Below are positions 21,478-33,400 of a DNA stretch of 64,000 nucleotides, piece after piece. Source of the DNA: Cyclina sinensis (lineage: Eukaryota > Mollusca > Bivalvia > Venerida > Veneridae); contig JAAONU010000022.1 in the NCBI GenBank assembly GCA_012932295.1, forward strand, positions 1,525,094-1,589,093, read 5' to 3'. The notes under the pieces were generated by a model that saw only the letters and a list, made by a program, of their open reading frames with translations, ran no database searches and was not told the DNA's origin. The stretch's first letter is position 1. Each line of letters begins with the position of its first letter. The translations under genes and the position numbers were made by a program.

Positions 21478-23298
21478 ACAAGAGGGCCATGATGGCCCTG
21501 GATCGCTCACCTGAGTACTTTGGCTGTAGGTTTGCTGTTAAGCAGTATTTCATTTTTTAATTGAAAATATATAAGTGCCTACAAACCAAATATGTTAAAT
21601 AGTAGTCAGTAAATAAAGGCTCTATGACAGAAAGTAGAAATATCTATTATAAGCTATGGTGACCTTGACGTTGACCCAGTGACCTCAAACCCTACCCATG
21701 GGTAGAGGTCCATGCAATGAACCTATATACTGAATATCAAAGATATTGGTCTATAAATGAAGGCTTTATGAGGTACAGTAGATGAATCTATTTTTAGCCT
21801 CCTAGACCTTTAACCTAATCTAATAATTTGAACAACCAAACAACCTTTCTGACAAACTGCCAGGATATTTGGACTGAAACAGTAGCCTCTAGAGCCTTAA
21901 CAAGATATTTTGATTTTTGGGCTCTGTGACCTAGTTTTTGACCCCAGATGACCAAAATTCGAACTTGACCTAGAAACCATTGAAATAATCTTTCTGACAT
22001 ATCTCCAGAATATTTGGGCTGAAAATGTTACCTGTAGAGTGTAAACAAGGTTTTTCCAAATTTAAGCGTTGTGACCTAGTTTTTGATCCCAGATGACCCA
22101 TATTCGAACTTGGGCTAGAAATCATCAATACAACTTTTCTGACAAATTTCCAGGATATTTGGGCTGAAAATGTTACCTCTAGAGTGTTAACAAGGTTTTT
22201 CCATATTCAGGCTGTGTGACCTAGTTTTTTACCCCAGATGACCCATATTCAACCATGACCTAGAAATCAATGAAACAACCAATATGACATATTTCCAGGA
22301 TATTTGGGCTGAAAATGTTACCTCTAGAGTGTTAACAAGATTTTTCCATATACAGGCTGTGTGACGTAGTTTTTGACCCCACATGACCCATACTCCAACT
22401 TGAGCTAGAAATCATCTTAACAAGCTTTCTGACAGTTTTTCAGGAAATTTGGGCTAAAAATATTACCTCTAGAGTTTTAACAAGGTTTTACAATATTTGG
22501 GCTCTGTGACCTAGTTTTTGAATCCAGATGACCCATATTTGAACTTGACCTAGAAATCATCAAAGCAACCTTTCTGACAAATTTCCAGATTATTTGGGCT
22601 GAAAATGTAACCTCTAGAGTGTAAACAAGATTTTTCTATTTTTGGGCTCCATGACCTAGTTTTTGAACCCAGATGACCCATATTCAAACTTGAGCTAGAA
22701 ATCATAGAAGCAACCTTCCTGACAAATTTCCAGATTATTTGGTCTAAAAATGTTACCTCTAGAGTGTTAACAAGGTTTTTCAATATTAGGGCTCTGTGAC
22801 CTAGTTTTTGACCCCACATGATCCATATTTGAACCTGACCATGAAATCGTCAAAGCAACCTTTCTGACAAATTTCCAGATTATTTGGGCTGAAAATGTAA
22901 CCTCTAGAGTGTTAACAAGATTTTTCTATTTTTGGGCTCCCTGACCTAGTTTTTGAACCCAGATGACCCATATTTGAACTTGAGCTAGAAATCATCAATA
23001 GAACTTTTCTGACAAATTTCCAGGATATCTGGACTGAAAAAGTAGCCTCTAGAGTGTTAACAAGGTTTTTCTATATTTGGGCTCTGTGACCTAGTTTTCC
23101 AACCCTGATAACCCATGTTCGAACTCGTCGGAGATATTAATGAGACAAACATCCTGACCAAGTTTCATGACAATTGAGGCAAAAATGTGACCACTAGAGT
23201 GTTAACAAACTAATTGTGGACGGACGGACGGACCGACGGACGACGGACAAAAGGTGATCAGAAAAGCTCACTCTGTCACTACGTGACAGGTGAGCTAA
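21478..23298 (+). repeat. Dominant repeat copy R8, complete
   Basis: Starts ACAAGAGGGCCATGATGGCC and ends with hairpin TCACTACGTGACAGGTGAGCTAA, preceded by a (GGAC)n-like stretch at 23217-23249. The first ~350 bases closely match R5 (5631). Inserted in an A run at the end of the array at 20060-21477. Confidence 0.85.
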
Positions 23299-24340
23299 AA
23301 AGTGTCTACTGACCGGACGACTGACATTTGCTAAACAATATGACCTTCATCTTCAACAGAGGCATAAAGGGCTTAAGTTGAGATGTTTGAGCTTAATGAG
23401 ACGAAATCATCAAACTAATAGATTTCAACTTTTTAGAAATATTTGAGGGCAAGGGTTTTAGGGTGGTTGATTTTGGGTAAGGGTTAAAATCAACCCAATC
23501 TCAGGCACAGACAGATTCTTAAAGTGCTCATATAAATTATAAGCTTCTCTGAAAATGTTAATTGAGACAGCATAACGGGTACCTACATATACCAAAAAGA
23601 CTCTAATTAAAGAAAAGACTGCAAAATGACTGACGACATGTGGAAAAGGGCACTAAGCTATAATTTCTGGTTGAAAAGTACCTGCTCATCCCAGAAAATA
23701 ATAAGCAAAAGAAAAAGAAATGAAAAATAAATACTGGACAGGGTTTAATGGTGAAGGGGTCCCTTGCAGGGATTGGAAAGTCCCAACTCATCCAAGAAAA
23801 TAAAAGTAGTGAAAAAAAAACTTTGTCTGGGCACAAAAAATGAAAAAAATATTAAGGTGGGTCCTGCGCAGAGGGAGGGGGTAAATAAGTCCTTGGGTGG
23901 GGCCAATATTGACCCTGGGATCATGATTTGAACAAACTTGGTAGAGGACCACAACAATGCTGCACTCCAAAATATCTATACTCTAATTAAGCCTTATGGT
24001 TGATGAATAATCAGTTAGATCTACATTCAAACTTTTGCATGACACAGCCAACCACAACAACTCAGTGAGTGATCAAAATAGATCTACCTTTTCTTCGAGA
24101 TAAAATAGATTTGTACTTCTGCAAAAATGTTAAACATTTCTATCTCTATCTATTTGAGTTGATATATCAACTGTACCGGTTGCCCATATGAGTGACGCCC
24201 CCTGCAGAGATTAGTCATTTCATGGCATGAAAGATGCAGAAAGCATCCCATTCCAGAGACACCCCTGGTTCCTTTGCATGCTCAGTGTACAGCAGTAATA
24301 AATGGTGCCACGGTATAATGTCTCATCTGAAAGACAATTG
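23299..24340. other. Non-coding stretch with a short dominant-repeat fragment
   Basis: No gene is seen. 23890-23960 (GGTGGGGCCAATATTGACCC, TTTGAACAAACTTGGTAGAGG) is a short piece of the ~190-bp unit type. The rest is AT-rich and unassigned. Confidence 0.45.
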
Positions 24341-25139
24341 GCATACCTGCAATATGTCCCGGATCGTCCGGGATTGTCCCGGAAATCGAGGGCCCATCCC
24401 GGAGTCCCGGAAAGACATACGATGTCCTGGAAAACATGAAAAACGCACATACCTTTAATCAGGCCACTCAAATTTTTGACACGCCGCTAATCCTTTAATT
24501 ATTTGTTATGATAATAATGTTCCGATTCGGTGAATACACCGCATGTCATTGATAACCAATTAACAAATGACCTATATTGGCTATCGATTTATTAACTTGC
24601 GGTGCATTAATTAATTTGTAAGATATCTGCCTCTTTCAAAGACTGCTGCCGCGGTAATTGGCGTTAATAGAGATGCTACTTAAAATTAAATATAATGCAA
24701 ACGTGAATAAAACTCATGGTGAATATTGTAATGTTCGATCAAATCACCCCGATACTAGTAATACGAAGCATAGACGACGCTGTCATCAAACGCCCGTGAT
24801 TCAACTTGAATTCGAGTTTATGATGTTAATTAATTAATAGTACACAGTTATTATTTTATGATTACTGCTACACAGTCGAGAACGAGTGACAAAAATTTCT
24901 ACTCGTCCTGCATCACCATCACCAGTCCAGGTGACCTAGGAGAAAAACGATCAACGGTACTGTGCGGTTTACTGAACTAAAAAAGGTGCAGTGCTCCCCC
25001 TTACTCGCGCTTCCGATTTCGTTTTGATAGCGTATTACATGTGTATATGAATAGTTGTATGTCCCGGAAAATCGGCTCAAATCCCGGAAATTCTATATCA
25101 AAATCCCGGAAATGGCCAGAAAAATTATGGCAGGTATGC
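24341..25139. mobile_element. Probable non-autonomous DNA transposon
   Basis: Perfect 10-bp inverted ends: GCATACCTGC at 24341-24350 and GCAGGTATGC at 25130-25139. Just inside both ends are clustered copies of TCCCGGA: five, counting both orientations, at 24355-24415, and three at 25062-25112. These look like subterminal protein-binding repeats. The interior has no long reading frame. No clear target duplication was found, so the class is unassigned. Confidence 0.55.
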
Positions 25140-26227
25140 TGAATTAGTAATGCTAGTGGAGGAGCGGAGGAGCGCATTACCACTGGTCCACTGATCCGCT
25201 CCCATTTAACATTTCGATAAGAAAATAAATAAATTATTGAACAGCATTTTCACCAGAGGAATCGAAAGTTTTATCAATGTAAACAGGTTGGAGGAACTCG
25301 TCTATCATCATAGGTATATACAGAAAAACAACTGTTGTTTTTTTCTACATATACCTTTGACGACCGACAAGTTCCTACAACTTGTTCACATTGATTTAAC
25401 TTCTGGTTCCTGTGATTTCCACACACCTATTCGGGTAGTATTACAAATGGGGTAGAATGGGTGAAGGGAGAAAACTTAATTTAGCCTAATGGTATAATGG
25501 CCGTTCACATCCTGGCCGGCAAAATCTACTCAGCGGTTACTTCCCGTTAGGAAGTAGACCTAGTCATGGTCAACAGTCATGTCTTGTCATGTCATGATGG
25601 TTGAATGTACATGAACAATTTGTTAACTTTTGTCAAGTTCAGCTTGTTAGTTTAATAAACTCCAGAAAAAACTCTCCAGTCAATGAAAATCTAATCAAAT
25701 AAGACAAAAGAAATTAAATATTCTTTACAAAGGAATGTCTTTGAAAAGATGATCGGCGTATATGTATTCGCCTTGTAAGTGGAGGGCCTTGGTTCACGAC
25801 CCGGTCGAGCCCGATTTTTCACCACCTGTTACAACAGTCCAAAATGAATGCTGCCCCATAAAATGTTTTAAACATTTACGGCTTTATTAATGCATTAAAT
25901 TGCATCATTTTCAGAGGCAATAAAAGCAGCAATTTCGAATTCTGCCATAAAATTTCATAATAGAAAGACTTTCAACCAATGCCAAACTTTCTTTTTATCT
26001 AACAATTTCATTCATTACAAATGTAGGTCAAAATCAGTTTTAATACAGTTCTGCCGAAAACAAGTTCATACATACTGCTGGAAATGAGCTAGATGGTGCC
26101 AGCAGCTGGTGGGAGCAGGAATCTCAAGAAGGGGAGACCAGTACAAAGGAAAATAGGGTCATGTTGCTGAGACTAGTTAGTTAAGTGTGCTCCGTGTACA
26201 GTCTGGTGCTAAAGTGTTAGATTTTGA

Positions 26228-26310
26228 TAGGTGAGTGAGTGGTCTGGTTTTGTGTGAGTGAGTGAGTGACTGGGTGGCTGGGTCGGTCGGTCAGTGAGTG
26301 AGTGAGAGAC
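26228..26310 (+). repeat. Imperfect GTGA/GGTC microsatellite
   Basis: Runs of GTGA units (GAGTGAGTGAGTGA) alternate with GGGTGGCTGGGTCGGTCGGT, an impure 4-base microsatellite. Confidence 0.6.
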
Positions 26311-26322
26311 GTTAGATGATTA

Positions 26323-26407
26323 ATCCAAACACCCTCTCTCCCACACAGTCACCTAGCCACTTATCCAAACACCGACTCTCCCACCAAGTCACGCAGCCAC
26401 TCACTCA
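26323..26407 (+). repeat. Short tandem duplication
   Basis: Two adjacent ~40-base copies start with ATCCAAACACC and carry CTCTCCCAC..AGTCAC and AGCCACT; they differ at a few positions. Confidence 0.55.
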
Positions 26408-27016
26408 AAGTAGACTTGAGTGTCTGGCCTGTTTGCCTCCTTTACATCAATACCGGTGCCATAAGTTATTTTTTTCATGATCGGTTTATACTTTTTGTAT
26501 TTATATATATTTAATTATTATTTAACTCAAAGAAGTAGTGACCTATAAATAAAGCTTAAAAAATCATTCTAAGCTGAATGTGAGTATATTCTATTTTGTG
26601 ATATAAGCGAATTCATTCATTTAATCAACATGTAACACACATTAAAAATATTAATGAAGAAGGGGCGATAATTCAGCTCAAAGAAAAGGATATTTTATGA
26701 AATAATCATTTCGTATAGAACAAAGGATATTAGTTGAACATAAAACCGACCTTGTATAATTACTGAATTTACCATTATTGGAATTTATTCATATGTATAG
26801 TTTGTTATGATTCTTTTAAAATGGCAATTCTCTGCGATAAGTGTACATATGTAGATGCATTGATGGAACTCGACGTGTTTCTTTCAAACTCCGCCTTTTA
26901 CCTGTCAGTAGTGTCATTCTAGTGTCATTCTGTGTACGAAATGGAAAAGCGGTTAGGAAAAATATATTAAGTGAAGATTTCCGGTAGCAACGCACCGACA
27001 ATTACGACACAGCAAC

Positions 27017-27024
27017 TTTGGCGC
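27017..27024 (+). promoter_or_regulatory. E2F-like site upstream of SPOUT1
   Basis: TTTGGCGC matches the E2F consensus exactly and is followed by CGCC. It lies about 450 bases before the SPOUT1 start codon in a locally CpG-richer stretch. A site this short can arise by chance. Confidence 0.3.
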
Positions 27025-27471
27025 CGCCCAGGCACATTTTTTCTGGCTGCGGGTAGATTGCAAGACGCAGTTTTATTGACAGGTTTACCTGAGAAAACTG
27101 CCTCGCTTTGATTGATCAGTAAAGTGAAAGTTTAAGCTACTGAAATAAACATTGTAACGTCACTTTATTGCGTTCCGAATACGTGAAACTCTAATCAGTT
27201 TTGCAAGCAGTAGTATCACTGTCTCGGACATCATTTTTACAGGTATACCCATCTGCACGCCAGTCTTTTTTTTTTCTTTTCTTCAATTCCATCCCAACTC
27301 TTATGTAAGTTAGAAACGAACGATAACTCTGCTCCGATAATGCCTTCCCATAATTTATTTACCGTATACCAGGAATTATTTCACTCTTCATCAAGATCGT
27401 CGAAACGCCCAGCATATGCATCCATGTCACTCAGATGATATAAAACGTGCAAATATTAAACCTTTTTAAAA

Positions 27472-30400
27472 ATGGAAGCAGAAAACACATATTCTAGACC
27501 TAGTAAAGAGCCCCCAACAAACGTAAGTTCAACGTAGATAAAGTTATAATACTTAAACTTGGGAACAGGTACAGTCTCATTACTGATTTTGCCATTTACT
27601 GAAATTACCCGTTTCCAGATTGATAAGTTCTACACAATCATATTAATAGAAATATTTCCTAAGATTAAAAAAAGTTAACTTAGCTAGGGTCCATAAAGTG
27701 ATGAATATCAACATAAAATGGAAATTTACTGAAATCATATACTTTTAGTCTTTAGACATTAAGTTGAATGTAATGCCTTTGTTGCACACTTCATTTGAAT
27801 AACCCAGTATGGTTGCTGTTTCATGTTTGCAGTTTTTCCCTATGTATTTCACCTTGCATATATATAAATTTATTGTATAATGTTTTAAAACTGTTATTGA
27901 TGACTTCTTCTTATTGTGACCAGTACTGGAATTGAAGGAGGTGTGTTGGTTATGGTCATGTTGGTCATGGTTAGTTCTTTTGCAGTAATGGAACGCAGGA
28001 CCTTAGTGGTCGGGTATTCCACCCTTCCACCCTTCCAACACTGCTCACGTTATGCCTTGCTATAATGTGTGAAGTAGGCTAATCTTGTTCTTGAAACTAT
28101 ATAACTTTTTGCACTAAGCCTGTTGTAACTGAGACTTTGTGCAGTGAGATTTTTGTTTAGAAAATTAACAATAACATAATGTATGTTGTAGTTTAAAACT
28201 AAAGTTGACCGAATATGATATAAATGTCAACCAATATTTCAACTACTTTGTTTTGTTAGCAGTCAAAATAGTATCACATGATCAAAAAGTTTTGTTTTAT
28301 TTTTAGCCAAAAGAATTGAAGAAGTGGAAAGAAGAGAGTAAGTTTTTACTTCTATTTTTTTTATAGGGAAGTCCTGCCTGAATGACTAGGTCTTTATTGC
28401 TCTATTTTCCTTTGTTCTAGTATGATTTAAGCTTAAAAATGTTTCAGTGTCCAAAACAAAATGTGATATAAAGGCAGATGACTCAGTAATAAACAGTTGC
28501 TAGGGGGGTATGTTATTGGCCTCTGTTTTTCAATGGTACATGTTTCCCATATGTCAACATCCCTTGAAGAGTTTAGTTATATGCAGTCCTCTGTTCTTTA
28601 TATTTAACTGTAGGTTGCATTTGTTTCATACTGCACATAGATTCTGTTTGTGTCTCCTTGTGTTTTGTTTCATACATAGCAAGAGATAAAACAGTTAGTA
28701 AATATATTTGTGCAAATTGTTTCCTTAAAGAAAAGATGCATTTAGGATTCAAGAACAATCAAAGAGGTAAAAGTACAGCTTTGACCTTGAATTGAGAAAC
28801 TTAGATTGCACATACTGTCAGGTTAGTGGTAAATAATTTCAGATTCTCTTCCCTTGTAACAAAGTGATGTAGCAGGTACAAAAAAAAGAACAGTAGCTAA
28901 ATAGACTGACCTCTGAAAAAGAGTGAAATAAAAAAAAGAGACATAATAAATATATTAAACAGATATAATAACATTTCAATACTCATGATCTCGAGTAATT
29001 ATTAAGGAAAGGCTGCCAAGAGGAAATGGAAGGAAGAGAAGTTACTTAAACAACTGGCAAAGAAGAGACAGATAGAGCAGAAAGAAGAAGAAGAAACAAG
29101 AGTGAAAGAAGAAGCAGTGGAAGAACAAGAAAGATTAGGTATAGACTAAAATACTTTGTCTTCGATTTTATGAATAGACAATGAGGTCTGCTAAAAATGA
29201 AATAAAATACCAAGAGGAGAGCATTATGAGCAAGTGAGCACCAGTAAATTATAGATCATAAAAACAATGTTGTACAGGAAGTACAAGATAAAGGTAGACA
29301 AGATGAGCACAGATCATGTAACTGACATTCATCAAGTTATACCTGCAAGCCGTGACTTTGCTATAGCTTCAAAAGCATTTAAATATTGACTACTTTGATA
29401 TTCAGTTAAGACAACCTGTTTTTGTTTTCTTTCAAAAAGTTAGTTTTTTCAATCATTGAATACCTGTTCAACATTATTTTCAGGTCGACCTTACACAGTG
29501 TCGATTGCTTTACCTGGCTCAATTCTGGATAATGCACAGTCTACAGAACTCAGGACTTACTTGGCTGGACAGGTATGTACAGGAACCATTAGTTGACAAG
29601 ACAATCTGACATTTATTAACCCTTACCATGCTAAAATGGACTTGTCCTTCTTTCAGTTCTGACAGATTCATTAAATTGTTTATGGGGGTGATTGAAAATA
29701 TTTGACTGAAAGGTGAATAGTGCAGACCATGATTAGACTGTATGGATGTGCAATCTGATTCTTGGTCTGCACTGGTCACAAAGGTAGGAGGGTAAGGGTT
29801 AAAAGGGAGAAATTACCTGTTTTGTCACCATTTTCGAACTGTATAATTGATTACTGGGCCTTTTCTAACCAAAACACTTATGGTTCTAAATAGTTACAGA
29901 GTAATGGGTCAGATGGATATATTTTTAATGCAAAATGCATAGTAAGTTTCTATACATTACAGATAGCCAGAGCAGCAGCTGTGTTCAATATTGATGAAAT
30001 CATTGTGTTCGATGAAACAGGGTCCACAGAAAAGTAAGGAAGACTTACAGTAAACTTTTATTAATCATTGTCTGAAGTTAACCTTCTTTTCATTTTCTGA
30101 AATTGTAACCTTTCATTGGTTTGTATTGAAAAAGGTTATCTTTTATTCTGCACTAATTAATTTAAGTTGATTGCAAAACAAGTTGGCATAACTTTTTTTT
30201 AAATGCACTTAGGATGCTACTCCAAATGGAACCGCTCACTTTTCAGAGAGTGCAAGTGGTGGTCATTACTTGTAAACTGAGGAAAATGTGGTTTAGGAAT
30301 CTTGAACCCAAGGACAAAATGCAAGTTAGGCTTTGAACTAAGGACCTTATGAATAGGTGACACAATTTCTTGCTATTTAGTTCTCAGGGTTTACATCAGC

Positions 30401-33400
30401 TGATTTTGTTGCAACTTTCTTTAGTGGCATACAGAGTTAAAAATGAATAAGGAAAAAAAATCATCACAAAATGGTATGATGTTAAACAAAATTATTTCAG
30501 AACAACAGAGGGAGAATTTACAGGTGTCGGTAAGCATGGCCATGGAAATGTTCAGCTCGCAAGAATCTTACAGTACCTAGAGTGTCCCCAGTATCTCAGG
30601 AAGTCCTTCTTTCCTCATCATAAAGATCTTCAGTATGCAGGTGAGTTCTGGCTACTCTCTTAAGTAATTTCCTAATGTTACTTAAGGTTTACTCTCCAAG
30701 CTGATATCTTAAGTCAGTTGGCTGGCAAAGTTCCAGATTCAAGTTTATGTTATCCAAAAAATCATATGTTTGTAATTATGAAAAAATACCATGTGTTGTC
30801 TGTATAAAAGGTTATATTTAATTAAATTTCACATTTACTTGTTCTGCCAATATGTGCTGAACTGTCAAAATATGTAAAATGTCACATTACAGCAAAAACT
30901 GTCAAAATATGTAAAATGTCACATTACAGCAAAAACTGTCAAAATATGTAAAATGTCACATTACAGCAAAAGTATATTTACTTTTACAGCCAATATTTTT
31001 GATATGTGAGAACAAAAGCAGTAAATGATATCTTGAATGACTTCTTCACAATTAACTTGATCATTTTAATTATCTAAAAAATTCAATCAGTTCAAACTTA
31101 TTTCACATTCATTGAGAAACAAGGGCTTGCAACTTAGACCACATAGATCAGTCATGTGCAATGACTGCTTTTTGGATTCAAACCAGTACTTGTGCCAAAA
31201 GTGTGGAATGCAAAAAATCACTGGAGAATCTCACCTGCCAATGAGATTTGTACCAGCAACCTCCATATCGGGAGTCCAGCCCTTTAACCCCTTGACCACT
31301 GCTTCTCTACCAAATGGCTGGAATGTTGACAAAATGTCAGATACAACTTAAAGTATTTTTCAGGATTGTTTAACCCCTTCACATCGGGGCAACATACGTG
31401 TATGAGGCTTTATAAAAAGAAAGATTTAATCCTTTTTCTTAGGAGTATTAAATCCCCTGGATTCACCTCACCACATGAGGGCAACAGATGAGGCTGTCTA
31501 CAGGGAAGGTGTTGTTGTAAAGAAACATTCCAAAGATGGCAAAGGTTCATATGTTAATGTGGGGTTATCCAAGGTGAGATTATGTCTTTTAAGACACAAA
31601 ATTAGATGTCAGTTTACTAAACAAGTTTACCAAGAATGTGGGACACAAATTTTAGGTTTTATAATACAAGTGACATCTTAATAAATATATATATGTCTAT
31701 ATCTGCTTTGCAGGCATCCTCTGTTAAGAAGTCATGTTTTACCTTTGTACAGAAAATAACGTTATTACATTAATGTGTAAAATACTAGTTAGGTGTAAAC
31801 TAATTTATTTTACCTTAATTGGAAAACAAGAACTTGTAACTTAAAATTATCGTGCTCAATTACTGCTTCTTGTGTTCTTACCAGTATTTGCAATGAAGGT
31901 GTTCAATGTAAGAAGCCATATGGGATTTGAACCAGCCACATCCAGATCAGAAGTCCAGAGCTCTTTATGTTTGACCCTTGACCTTAGCTTTTCCTAACCC
32001 CCCTACCAAGGGTTTGTTGTACACCCACAAGGGTCTAGAACATGCCTTTGGACATACATCATGATTTGCCCCACCCCTGTGACATTGCCCCACCATTGTG
32101 TCATTTGCCCCGAAGCCCATCTTTTCCCACCCAGCCTTTTTTGACTGTCTTGATATAACAACAAAGGCTTCACTGATCTTTACTATAATGCAATCATTAC
32201 TTCAGGACATACAGATAGACAGACAGTTGGTTCCTGGTGTTAGAGTTACTGTAAAGATGGACCTCTCGACACTTGGTAGGTTATTGCCCTAGGTTTTATG
32301 TATTTAGTGTTCCTGAATCTAGATTTGATAATGTAAGTGTTCAGCTGAAAGCATCATTATGAAGTAATGATAAAAGATTTATGTTTATACTTTATATAAG
32401 TGGAATGGCTATGTAGTGTTTATACTATTAAAAGATGGACTGATCTAAGAATCTGTTCATTGCATTGGGGTCCAACTTGTCAGAATTTTTTAGCCTTGGA
32501 CCCTTAAGCTGTATGTAAAATGATACTGAAACAATTTTTTAAACCTTTTTACAGTCATCAAACCTTTTGGACCATAATGCATACATTGTACCATATATCA
32601 GGTTATTTTCGCATACATCAAATTTTGCAATTTTTGTCGAAATTAAATTTTAGCGAATCTTATATTAGCGCTTTTCTACCTCTGATTGTTAGTTTTGCGT
32701 TTTCCATCTTTCTTTTTGTTAAAACTTCTTGGTGAAAAGAAAATGAAATACGGTAAAGATGTCAATATCTTGTTGCATAAAAGATTATAAGAAAGACAGC
32801 TTAATTCTGCCTACGGTGCATTGGAAGGCTTAATTAGGTATTACCCCACTACAGTTGATACAGTTGGTATCGTTTTAAAATCACTTGTAAATATAATTAC
32901 ACCAGTAGAAAAAAAACAAAATAGGAAAGTCCATCTAATACTGAAAATCATGAAATTCTTGGATTAAATTTTCACTGTTTGTAATTTTGGCGATTTTGTT
33001 TGGACACGAATAAAGCGAAAATTAGATACGCATGAAAAAAACCTGATATATGGTATTTGAAACTAGATATCATGAATTCTAATTCTTTCTTTATGAGATT
33101 GTTTATCATTCTCAAGTTGAAATGTATTCTATTGTGACATTCTGTTGTCATTTTTGCATTATATACATGTATAATGAGGAAATTAACTTGAGAAATATTG
33201 AATCACGCAGTACATCTGGTTAATAATGTTGTTGGGAAAATAGCATAATTCTTTTTTCAGAAAGGAAGAAGATGAGAGGAACTGTTGTGCCCCCTTCAGA
33301 GCCCAGAACACATGCCGGTCTGTACTGGGGCTACAGTGTCCGATTGGCAAGTAGTATAGGGGCAGTGTTCACAGAGTGTCCATACAAGGAAACCTATGAT

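Larger units (their letters stand above)
25140..27016. other. Intergenic region upstream of SPOUT1
   Basis: No supported exon. It includes a weak tRNA-like fragment near 25760-25810 (GGTTCACGACC as a damaged B box) and the simple repeats listed separately. Confidence 0.4.

Noticed and set aside
23603..23970. Overlapping minus-strand frames of 60-77 codons
   Set aside because: Low-complexity Phe/Ser-rich readings, no splice sites or family resemblance; part is a repeat fragment.
25760..25810. tRNA-like fragment
   Set aside because: GGTTCACGACC is only a damaged B box and no A box or tail could be fixed; too weak for its own entry.
31112..31351. 79-codon frame in SPOUT1 intron 6
   Set aside because: It coincides with the antisense strand of a SINE.
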